From the NCBI GenBank assembly GCA_027450045.1, contig DAIDKM010000006.1, positions 1 through 62,267 of the forward strand: 62,267 nucleotides of DNA. Reading direction: 5' to 3'. The position numbers were made by a program, and so were the translations under genes. Within the stretch, counting starts at the first letter, position 1; each line of letters begins with the position of its first letter. Positions 27,012 to 34,751 of the stretch are shown here, piece by piece. The DNA is from Paludibacter sp. (GTDB taxonomy: Bacteria > Bacteroidota > Bacteroidia > Bacteroidales > Paludibacteraceae). The notes below the pieces were generated by a model. The model was given only the letters and a program-made list of their open reading frames with translations, was not told the DNA's origin and did no database searches.

Positions 27012-28409
27012 TTACGCGTTGATTTTTTGCTGAATCTCCTCGATGCACCCTTTATACGACTTATCAATCTCCATTAAATCGGCAACTACCTTGCATGCAT
27101 GCAACACAGTTGCGTGATCACGTTTTCCAATGGTTGCTCCAATAGCGGATAATGAATGCTGTGTAAAGTTTTTTGCCAGATACATGGCAATTTGTCGTGC
27201 TTGAGCTAATTGTCTATCTCTGCGTTTCGAGAGCATCTCTTCAATTTTCAAACCAAAGTGGTCGCACACAACATCGCGGATGTGTTCTATGGTAATGGTT
27301 TTTGGTTTGATATTTACAATGCCGGAAATAACTTTCTCGGCTAATTTCAGATCAATGGAGCAATTGGTGAGGGTAGAATGGGCTAACAAGGAGATAATGA
27401 CACCTTCCAAATCGCGGATATTATCCACAACGTTTTTTGCTATATAATTGACCACTTCGTCTGAAATTTCCAACCCATCTTTGTAAATTTTATGTTTCAA
27501 GATAGCTTTGCGAAGCTCAAAGTCGGGTTGACTGATCTCTGCTGACAATCCCCATTTGAAACGGGTAAGAAGTCTTTGCTCCAACCCTTGCAATACAACA
27601 GGTGATCGGTCGGAAGTCAGCAAAAGTTGTTTTCCATTTTGATGCAGATGATTGAAAATGTGGAAAAACGTATTTTGCGTTCCGTTTTTTCCGGCAAATT
27701 CATGAATATCATCCAGAATCAACACATCAATAGTTTGATAGAAGTTGAGAAAATCATTCACGGTGTTGTTGCGTACGGCATCCGTGTATTGTATCTGAAA
27801 AAGATTGGCTGAAACGTAAAGCACTCTTTTTTCAGGATGCAACTGTTTTGTTTGTACCCCGATTGCATGCATTAAATGGGTTTTACCAACGCCGGAAGCT
27901 CCATAAATGAACAGTGGATTGAAAATAGTAGTTCCCGGATCTTTGGTAATGCTAAGGCCTGCAGTACGTGCCAATTTATTGCTACTTCCTTCAATAAACG
28001 AATTAAAGTTATAAATCGGATTCAGTTGTGGATCAATATCTTGTACTTGGGAAGGACGTGTAAACGGATTTTCTTTTCGGGTAGGCGCGGTTGCAAAGGG
28101 TTTTACTTTTTCGTCGCTGGGAATGGTGGTACTGGTACCAGCATTGCGATCCATCAACACGCGATACATCAATTTTGTCTCTTCGCCCACTTCACGATGA
28201 ATAGTCATGCGCAAAAGATCAACAAATGTTTCTTCGATGTACTCGTAAAAAAATTGGCTTGGAACTTGCAGGGTGAAAATATGATTTTCGTAAGAAAGTG
28301 GAATGATAGGGGCAAACCATGTTGAAAAAGTTGTTTCCGAAACATTGTCTCGAATAACTTGTGTGCATCGTTGCCACAATTCATTGGCACTATTTGTTTT
28401 CATCTTCAT
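27012..28409 (-). CDS. dnaA: Chromosomal replication initiator DnaA
   Basis: 465 residues, four-domain DnaA. Domain I (about 1–85) starts NELWQRCTQVIRDNVSETTF; a variable linker follows. The AAA+ domain has Walker A GASGVGKTHLMHAIG, Walker B DVLILDDIHEFAG and the sensor region LLTSDRSP. Domain IV shows the signature RDHATVLHACKVV that reads DnaA boxes. The protein opens the replication origin. No cluster of DnaA boxes was seen on either side and dnaN is not adjacent, so this locus is not clearly oriC. A start two codons later (28403) is also possible. Confidence 0.97.
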   Translation of the reverse strand: MKMKTNSANELWQRCTQVIRDNVSETTFSTWFAPIIPLSYENHIFTLQVPSQFFYEYIEETFVDLLRMTIHREVGEETKLMYRVLMDRNAGTSTTIPSDEKVKPFATAPTRKENPFTRPSQVQDIDPQLNPIYNFNSFIEGSSNKLARTAGLSITKDPGTTIFNPLFIYGASGVGKTHLMHAIGVQTKQLHPEKRVLYVSANLFQIQYTDAVRNNTVNDFLNFYQTIDVLILDDIHEFAGKNGTQNTFFHIFNHLHQNGKQLLLTSDRSPVVLQGLEQRLLTRFKWGLSAEISQPDFELRKAILKHKIYKDGLEISDEVVNYIAKNVVDNIRDLEGVIISLLAHSTLTNCSIDLKLAEKVISGIVNIKPKTITIEHIRDVVCDHFGLKIEEMLSKRRDRQLAQARQIAMYLAKNFTQHSLSAIGATIGKRDHATVLHACKVVADLMEIDKSYKGCIEEIQQKINA

Positions 28410-28785
28410 CCTGATTTATCAATTTCGTTGGACAAATATCACCAACATTTTTCACAATAAAAAGGGGTGTTTTTATCTATTTTACCGCTATTCGCTTATA
28501 CCCTTTGATTTCAGGTATTTATTATATAAGGTTATTTGTCAACTATATATGATATTCAGGTTCAATAATATCCTTTTTATCAGTGCACTAAAGACATAGT
28601 TAATAATACTTATTTCTTGTTTATCGCCTCTTTTTGATTCCAAAAATGAAATTTTTGTGTTTGAATCGTTGGCAAAGGATGTTTTACAACATTTTTTTTG
28701 ATCATTTTTCTCTTTTTTCTGCTTTGATTTTTGGTTTAAATATGCCAACTTTACACGCTCAAACTTCAACCTAAAATTATATGAT
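28410..28785. other. Divergent intergenic region, 376 bp
   Basis: Very AT-rich spacer between dnaA (minus) and ald (plus). I see no DnaA-box cluster, no convincing TAnnTTTG box, no repeat and no gene. Confidence 0.6.
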
Positions 28786-29871
28786 ATGAAAATTGGAACA
28801 CCGAAAGAGATTAAGAATAATGAGAATCGGGTTGGTTTAACACCGGCAGGTGTTGCCACGTTAGTCAAACAAGGTCATATTGTTTACATTCAAAAGGATG
28901 CCGGTGTAAGCAGTGGCTTTTCAGACGATTTGTACCGTGCTGTGGGTGCACAGATTTTGCCAACCATTGAAGAAGTCTATGCTGCTTCAGATATGATTGT
29001 AAAAGTAAAAGAGCCAGTTGAATCGGAGTATAAATTAATCAAAAAAGAGCAACTACTTTTTACTTATTTTCATTTTGCTTCGGATGAACAATTAACTCGT
29101 GCCATGATTGAAAGTGGCGCTGTTTGTTTGGCTTATGAAACGGTGGAACGCCCAGATCGTTCATTACCTTTATTGATTCCTATGTCAGAGGTAGCCGGTA
29201 GAATGTCGATTCAAGAAGGAGCAAAATATTTGGAGAAACCCAAAGGTGGAAAAGGAGTACTTTTAGGTGGAGTGCCGGGAGTGAAACCGGCTAAAGTACT
29301 TATCCTTGGAGGAGGCGTTGTAGGAACTCAAGCTGCATGGATGGCTGCCGGCTTAGGCGCTGATGTGACGTTGGCTGATATTTCTTTGCCTCGCTTACGT
29401 TATTTGTCAGAAGTATTGCCTCCAAATGTGAAAACTTTAATGTCATCTCCGTATGTTATTGCCGAAGAGGTGCGTAATGCCGATTTAATTATTGGGGCGG
29501 TACTTGTTACCGGAGCTAAAGCGCCACATTTGGTAACAAGAGAAATGCTTAAAACAATGCAAGCAGGAACCGTTATGGTGGATGTCGCTATTGATCAAGG
29601 TGGCTGTTTTGAAACCTCTCACCCTACCACACATGCTGAAGCAACATATACGATTGATGGGATAGTTCATTACTGCGTGGCTAACATTCCGGGTGCCGTG
29701 CCTTATACTTCAACCTTGGCGCTTACAAACGCAACGTTGCCTTATGCAGTGATGTTGGCGAATTTAGGTTGGGAAAAAGCCTGTGAGATGACGCCTGAAT
29801 TGAACAAGGGCTTGAATATTGTGAAGGGTGATATTGTGTACGCCGCAGTACGTGAAGCTTTTGGCTGGTAA
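28786..29871 (+). CDS. ald: Alanine dehydrogenase
   Basis: 361 residues. MKIGTPKEIKNNENRVGLTP is the standard start of Ald, which interconverts L-alanine and pyruvate plus ammonia with NAD. The nucleotide-binding segment is KVLILGGGVVGTQAAWMAAG, and the catalytic His lies in the conserved YFHFASDEQ segment. The end PGAVPYTSTLALTNATLPY is also diagnostic. It is a single-gene unit with a terminator right after. Confidence 0.95.
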   Translation: MKIGTPKEIKNNENRVGLTPAGVATLVKQGHIVYIQKDAGVSSGFSDDLYRAVGAQILPTIEEVYAASDMIVKVKEPVESEYKLIKKEQLLFTYFHFASDEQLTRAMIESGAVCLAYETVERPDRSLPLLIPMSEVAGRMSIQEGAKYLEKPKGGKGVLLGGVPGVKPAKVLILGGGVVGTQAAWMAAGLGADVTLADISLPRLRYLSEVLPPNVKTLMSSPYVIAEEVRNADLIIGAVLVTGAKAPHLVTREMLKTMQAGTVMVDVAIDQGGCFETSHPTTHAEATYTIDGIVHYCVANIPGAVPYTSTLALTNATLPYAVMLANLGWEKACEMTPELNKGLNIVKGDIVYAAVREAFGW

Positions 29872-29908
29872 TAATTAATCCTGAAAGATAGGATTTATAC
29901 CCGATCTA

Positions 29909-29953
29909 AAATGAAAAACCACTTGCAGTTAATCTGTAAGTGGTTTTTCATTA
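29909..29953. terminator. Bidirectional intrinsic terminator
   Basis: Long stem AATGAAAAACCACTTGCAG / CTGTAAGTGGTTTTTCATT with a short loop, between the convergent ald and SPFH genes. Confidence 0.85.
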
Positions 29954-29973
29954 TGCCGAACATCGTAACTTCG

Positions 29974-30840
29974 TTACGACTCTTTCTTTTTCCGATCCAA
30001 AGGCACAACGCCAGCCATTTCTCCGATAATGTTGACTAACTCGCTTCCGGTTGGAATTACAATTTTGGCATTGTTTTCTAACGAGGCTTGCAGTGTATCC
30101 AATTTTTTCAGCAATTGCGCATTGCCGATAAAATATTTGTCGGCGGCTTCATTCACCAAGCGAATAGCTTCGGCTTCACCTTCGGCATGTAAGATTTGTG
30201 ATTGCTTATACCCTTCGGCTTCTTTAATCTTAGCGCGTTTCTCTCCGTCGGCCACTGTTTCGCGAGCAGAAGCAAAGTCAATGGCGGCAATCTTTTCGTT
30301 TTCGGCTTTCACCACCTTGTTCATGGTTTCCTGCACATCACGTGGAGGATCAATTTCTTTCAGTTCGGTACGAACAATTTCAATGCCCCACGTTTGGGTT
30401 TCGAAAAGCAACGTGCGATGGAGTTCAGCATTGATTTTTCCACGTTCGCTATTGGCAGATTTTAAAGTTAAGGTACCAATAATGTTACGAAGGGTAGTGC
30501 GGGCAAGGTTTACAATTTGCCATCTGTAGTTATTCACATTATAGATTGACCCCTTCACACTTTCTTCGTCTTCCTTTACCTTAAAATAGACTTGAGCATC
30601 CACACTTGCATTCAAGTTATCATTGGTTATAATCTCTTGCGGATCAGCATTGACCATTTGTTCAGTAATATTCACGGGATACATACGTTCAATAATCGGA
30701 ACAATCCAGTGAAACCCCGGGTTCGCAAAACGATGATACTTACCCAACCGCTCTATTAGCCCACGATGTGTAGGACGAATAATACGGACTCCCCAGAAAA
30801 ACACAATCACGACGACTACAATTAAATACAGATAATTCAT
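29974..30840 (-). CDS. SPFH/band-7 (stomatin-like, QmcA-type) membrane protein
   Basis: 288 residues: an N-terminal membrane helix (YLYLIVVVVIVFFWGV), then the SPFH domain (RPTHRGLIERLGKYHRFANP; GFHWIVPIIERMYPVNITEQ; RTTLRNIIGTLTL), then a long Ala/Glu-rich coiled coil (about 180–250). Such proteins form large ring-shaped membrane scaffolds, often beside an NfeD partner or a protease. No nfeD gene is present here. A very short C-terminal charged tail (DRKKKES) follows. Confidence 0.9.
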   Translation of the reverse strand: MNYLYLIVVVVIVFFWGVRIIRPTHRGLIERLGKYHRFANPGFHWIVPIIERMYPVNITEQMVNADPQEIITNDNLNASVDAQVYFKVKEDEESVKGSIYNVNNYRWQIVNLARTTLRNIIGTLTLKSANSERGKINAELHRTLLFETQTWGIEIVRTELKEIDPPRDVQETMNKVVKAENEKIAAIDFASARETVADGEKRAKIKEAEGYKQSQILHAEGEAEAIRLVNEAADKYFIGNAQLLKKLDTLQASLENNAKIVIPTGSELVNIIGEMAGVVPLDRKKKES

Positions 30841-31390
30841 AATGATTCCCTTTCATTTTTATGTTAAATGCATGGCATGCACCTAACTTGGTGTGACAAT
30901 GAATATGATTAATAATCAGGGTGAGGCAGCATATCCTCACGTACTTTAGACAAGCAAACAACGCACCCTAACTGGCTGCATCCATTGCCCGAGGATCAAG
31001 TCACATCCTTTCTTCAACATAAACAGCTAAACGTAAAAGAGTAGGTTGTTGAAAAAGGATTTTGTACAAAGTAACAAGATAATTTTGAGATTCCAATAAT
31101 TTTAATGGTGATTTTGCTTATTTATTTATCCCATGTACCCATTCATCATTGCAGTAACCAGATGCCGTCAAATCATTGTAAATGTGCATAATAACAAAAC
31201 AAGACACAGATTAGTCAAATTTTTTATCACAAAAGCTGACAAAAACTCTACATGAACTTAGCAAAACAATTAATATGCAGACAGACGACGCTCTTCTTTA
31301 TATCAGAATATATCGAAATGAGTTAACTTTGTGCCATCAAGGGAAATTGACCAAATAGAAAACAAAGGCAATCATGAGGATTGACTGCGA
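30841..31390. other. Divergent intergenic region, 550 bp
   Basis: Between the SPFH gene and the SDR gene. Apart from the TAACTTTG element at 31324–31331 nothing definite is seen; a 73-codon minus-strand frame overlapping the SPFH start is a shadow. Confidence 0.6.
31324..31331 (+). promoter_or_regulatory. Promoter -7 element for the SDR/5-alpha-reductase pair
   Basis: TAACTTTG, a match to TAnnTTTG, 60 nt before the start at 31391. No well-spaced TTTG box upstream. Confidence 0.45.
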
Positions 31391-32401
31391 ATGATTGGAA
31401 ACAGGGCTTCATTGCAACATATTGCCGTTACAGGCGCAAATGGACATTTGGGAAACGTTATTTGCCGCACGCTTCTGGGACAGGGTTTTTCTGTTTCAGC
31501 GTTCTGTCATTCAGACAACAAAGCATTGAAAGGATTGGCTATGAAACGTGTTCAGGGGAATGTTCTCAATCAAAATGATCTTGAAACGTTATTACGCGAT
31601 TGCGATGCAGTGATCCATTGTGCCGCACTGATCAGTTTAAACGGCGATCCAACGGGTATCGTTTACAAGACAAACACCGAAGGCGCCAGAAACGTGGCGG
31701 AAGTTGCAAAACGACTTGGGCTGAAAAAGATGATTCATATCAGCAGCGTTCATGCGGTTGTTGAGAAACCTTTTGATGAAAAATTCGATGAAACACGGCA
31801 ATATAAAACGGAAAGTTCTCACATATACGATTATTCAAAAGCATTGGGAGAGCAAATGGTTTTTGAAACACTAAAAGATAGCAATACGCAACTTGTCGTG
31901 ATTCGTCCCAGCTCCATTCTCGGCCCTTTTGATTTCAAGCCATCTGAAATAGGAAAAGCAATGCTCATTTTATACCGGGGGAAACTGCCTTTTATTAGTG
32001 CAGGAGGATATGATTTTGTCGATGTACGTGATGTAGCGACATCAATTGTTGTAGCTTTGGAAAAAGGGAGAAACGGCGAAATTTACCATTTGACAGGGCA
32101 TTACTGCACCTTGAAAGAGTTTGTACACATCGTGAAGAAAATAACAAGAAAAAAAACACCTACTGTCGTTTTGCCTTTTTGGTTACTGAAAATCATGATA
32201 CCGTTGCTTCGCATTCAAAGTAACTTTATGAGGATGACACCCATCTTCACTCACGCAATGTTGGATACCCTTCGCAATGGGCATCCCAATATGAGCAGCG
32301 ATAAAGCTCAAAAAGAATTAGCCTACCAATGTCGTCCATTGGAAGAAAGTATTGCCGATTTTTACGCCTGGCAAAAAAGCTCAAAAGGAGATAACTCTTA
32401 A
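31391..32401 (+). CDS. NAD(P)-dependent epimerase/3-beta-HSD-like extended SDR
   Basis: 336 residues, extended short-chain dehydrogenase. Cofactor motif TGANGHLG at the start, then DAVIHCAALIS, the Ser in HISSVHAV, the catalytic YxxxK in YDYSKALGEQ, and RPSSILGPFD. The overall pattern fits the 3-beta-hydroxysteroid dehydrogenase/dihydroflavonol reductase branch rather than sugar-nucleotide epimerases, but sequence alone does not fix the substrate. It lies 11 nt ahead of a steroid-5-alpha-reductase-family gene, so the two probably act on the same lipid or steroid substrate. Confidence 0.8.
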   Translation: MIGNRASLQHIAVTGANGHLGNVICRTLLGQGFSVSAFCHSDNKALKGLAMKRVQGNVLNQNDLETLLRDCDAVIHCAALISLNGDPTGIVYKTNTEGARNVAEVAKRLGLKKMIHISSVHAVVEKPFDEKFDETRQYKTESSHIYDYSKALGEQMVFETLKDSNTQLVVIRPSSILGPFDFKPSEIGKAMLILYRGKLPFISAGGYDFVDVRDVATSIVVALEKGRNGEIYHLTGHYCTLKEFVHIVKKITRKKTPTVVLPFWLLKIMIPLLRIQSNFMRMTPIFTHAMLDTLRNGHPNMSSDKAQKELAYQCRPLEESIADFYAWQKSSKGDNS

Positions 32402-32412
32402 AACAAAATCAC

Positions 32413-33177
32413 ATGTCTCTGCAAATGCTTCTTTTCATAGCCTATATCTGGCTCGCCATTGCCATCGTGGTTCACATCACCATGTTCTATATCACTGCGC
32501 CATTTGGCAGGCATACATCCGGAAAATGGGGATTGATGGTCAACAACAAGGTTGGATGGGTTGTCATGGAATGTCCCTCTCTTTTGCTGATGCTTTATTT
32601 TCTTTTCTGGGGAGAAAGCTCGTTTCAATCCAATGTTTGGATTTTGTTTGTCTTGTGGATTACACATTATGTCAATCGATCGTTGATCTATCCTGCACGA
32701 ATCAAATCCACCCCCAAGAAAATGCCATTATTCATTGTGCTGAGCGCCATTTTTTTCAATCTGGTAAATGCGGGATTAAATGGGTATTACCTCAGCGTCT
32801 TTGCTTCTGTAAAAGATTACGATGCAAGTTGGTTTCACACGCCTCATTTTATTATCGGGATAACTTTGTTTATTGCAGGAATGGCAATAAACTGGAAATC
32901 AGACAACATGCTGATACATTTGCGAAAACAGGGTGAAACAGGGTATAAAATACCGCAAGGATTCTTATTCGACTTTATTTCATCTCCAAACCTGTTTGGA
33001 GAAATCGTAGAATGGACTGGATTTGCCATTATGGCATGGAACTTACCTGCTTTCACATTTATGGTTTGGACATTTGCCAACCTTGTGCCCAGAGCGAAAA
33101 ATCACCACGATTGGTATCTTAACCAGTTTTCCAACTATCCCAAAAACAGAAAGATTGTTTTCCCCTTTATTTTTTGA
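32413..33177 (+). CDS. 3-oxo-5-alpha-steroid 4-dehydrogenase (SRD5A)-family membrane enzyme
   Basis: 254 residues with about six to seven membrane helices. The C-terminal half has the family signature: GYKIPQGFLFDFISSPNLFG, EIVEWTGFAIMAW, and the closing NHHDWYLNQFSNYPKNRKIV, as in eukaryotic steroid 5-alpha-reductases (pattern YxIPxGxxFxxVxxPxYxxEIxEWxG; final RAxxxHxWYxxxFxxYPxxRKxxIPF). These enzymes reduce the C4–C5 double bond of 3-oxo-steroids using NADPH. Related genes occur in gut Bacteroidales. Pairing with the SDR suggests steroid or sterol-like lipid conversion. Confidence 0.85.
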   Translation: MSLQMLLFIAYIWLAIAIVVHITMFYITAPFGRHTSGKWGLMVNNKVGWVVMECPSLLLMLYFLFWGESSFQSNVWILFVLWITHYVNRSLIYPARIKSTPKKMPLFIVLSAIFFNLVNAGLNGYYLSVFASVKDYDASWFHTPHFIIGITLFIAGMAINWKSDNMLIHLRKQGETGYKIPQGFLFDFISSPNLFGEIVEWTGFAIMAWNLPAFTFMVWTFANLVPRAKNHHDWYLNQFSNYPKNRKIVFPFIF

Positions 33178-33193
33178 AAAATGATCGCATTGC

Positions 33194-33997
33194 TTATTTG
33201 TGCACAATTTTTCCATGACCACTGTGAGAAACCAGGCGAACAGTTGGTGTGCCAAGATAAATCACTGAGCCATGACCTAACGCATGAATGGCTAAATGAT
33301 CACTGGCATTCACAACTGTATCGCCATGTCCACGACTTAACAATGTAACCCGTGCTGCAAGAAATGCATCCGCATTTACATCGCCGTGTCCCGAGTTAGC
33401 TACGTTCAACGACGATCCATTCCCCGAAAGAAACAAATCACCATGCCCTTCCTGCACCAACTCAACCTGTTCCACTTCAATATTCAAACGGGAATCTCCA
33501 CTGCTAATATTGTTCATTTCCAATTTTTGACCACGAAAATGCAATGAAAAATCACCGTGATTCGTAGCATTTATTTTCATCTCCGGTGCACTAACATCAA
33601 ACATAGTATCGCCATGACACACCATTTTGAGCACAAATGCGTGTGATAAAATCAGTGGCGAATACGTGGAAACATCCCCATGAGTCGTCATGTAAATAGC
33701 TTCCAATTGACGAAAATAGATCGTAATTTTCCCCTGTGTAAATGTGGGCACGTGAATCCTCTTTTTGGAATTCACATAAAGAGCGTGGGTGGCATTATCA
33801 ACGTTGATGGAATCGATCAGATTGTCGTCCATTTCGATCACTACTTTTTCTTCATCCGACTGCACTAATGCTACATTGCAATTGGTATAAAGATGCAATT
33901 GTGTGAAAGGAAGCACATTTATGGTTTTTATCACGACGTTCCCCGAACCTTTTTCAGCTAATATACGCCGCCATTTTTTGACCGTAACTCTCATCAT
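33194..33997 (-). CDS. GIN-domain (DUF2807-like) beta-helix protein without signal peptide
   Basis: 267 residues. After a basic N-terminus (MMRVTVKKWRRILAEKGSG) the protein is a ladder of ~20-residue beta strands. Nine rungs carry a variant of HGD: THGDVS, CHGDTM, NHGDFS, SSGDSR, GHGDLF, GHGDVN, GHGDTV, GHGSVI and GHGKIV. This is the pattern of the head-GIN/DUF2807 right-handed beta-helix proteins. Most family members are exported, but no signal peptide or lipobox is present here, and an in-frame stop just upstream excludes a longer ATG start. It is convergent with the 5-alpha-reductase gene, 16 nt away. Function is unknown. Confidence 0.75.
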   Translation of the reverse strand: MMRVTVKKWRRILAEKGSGNVVIKTINVLPFTQLHLYTNCNVALVQSDEEKVVIEMDDNLIDSINVDNATHALYVNSKKRIHVPTFTQGKITIYFRQLEAIYMTTHGDVSTYSPLILSHAFVLKMVCHGDTMFDVSAPEMKINATNHGDFSLHFRGQKLEMNNISSGDSRLNIEVEQVELVQEGHGDLFLSGNGSSLNVANSGHGDVNADAFLAARVTLLSRGHGDTVVNASDHLAIHALGHGSVIYLGTPTVRLVSHSGHGKIVHK

Positions 33998-34751
33998 AAT
34001 GTTTTTAGTTTCCGGAATTTATTCGAAAATATACGTATTCACTCATGGAATCAAAGTAACTCCGCATGAAACTCTGCTGATTCTTTCATCAACTTATGTG
34101 AAGGTTATCTCGCAAGAATTACCCCCGAAAAGTTTCATCTAATTCGGGGTGACAAAGATAACAGTATTTTGATCAAAAAAAATTAACCGATAGAAGAATA
34201 AATCGATTTTATAGATGCATTTTATGTCGAACAGTGAATGTCAGGATAATTACCACCTATAACTCGCTGTCAATGTATACAGAAAGTATAATAAACCGCA
34301 ATTTAACACATCATCCTCTACAAAAAAAGCGAATGAACATGGCGTCATCATGGCTGAATGATTTATTTTAGACATTTTGGACAATCAACCATTTGTATCA
34401 ATATTTCGTTGAATGAAAACAATTAAAACTCTATAAAACAATAACTTCAGCAAAAGTGATTTTAGGCATCCATACTGCATTTTGCTATATCGACACGACA
34501 ATTCCACCACCAAAAATTATTAAAACCAACTATAAGCGAGAAAGTCGTCAAAGACATTCCAAGATATTTCCTCTATATTTGTTCCACAGAAACATTGTCA
34601 AAAACCGAAAAAAGACCATGTCCCGATGAGCACATTTCCATAGGCAGGATTTTGCCAGCATCAATCATAAAACCCGCTTGCCAAAATCCGTCATTAAAAC
34701 GTGACATTTTCTTATCCTAACTTTAATCATCAACCAAAAACATCTACACAA
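33998..34751. other. Divergent intergenic region, 754 bp
   Basis: Long AT-rich spacer between the GIN-domain gene and the NlpC/P60 gene. CAAAGATA at 34153–34160 (TATCTTTG on the minus strand) may be the -7 box of the GIN gene, and TATATTTG at 34574–34581 that of the NlpC/P60 gene. No RNA gene or conserved frame was recognised. Confidence 0.55.

Noticed and set aside
26758-28785. Replication origin next to dnaA
   Set aside because: No cluster of TTATCCACA-like boxes and no dnaN or other origin-linked gene; only AT richness.
30841-31390. Riboswitch or RNA gene in the 550-bp spacer
   Set aside because: No recognisable conserved core or strong stem set was found by eye; a covariance search would be needed.
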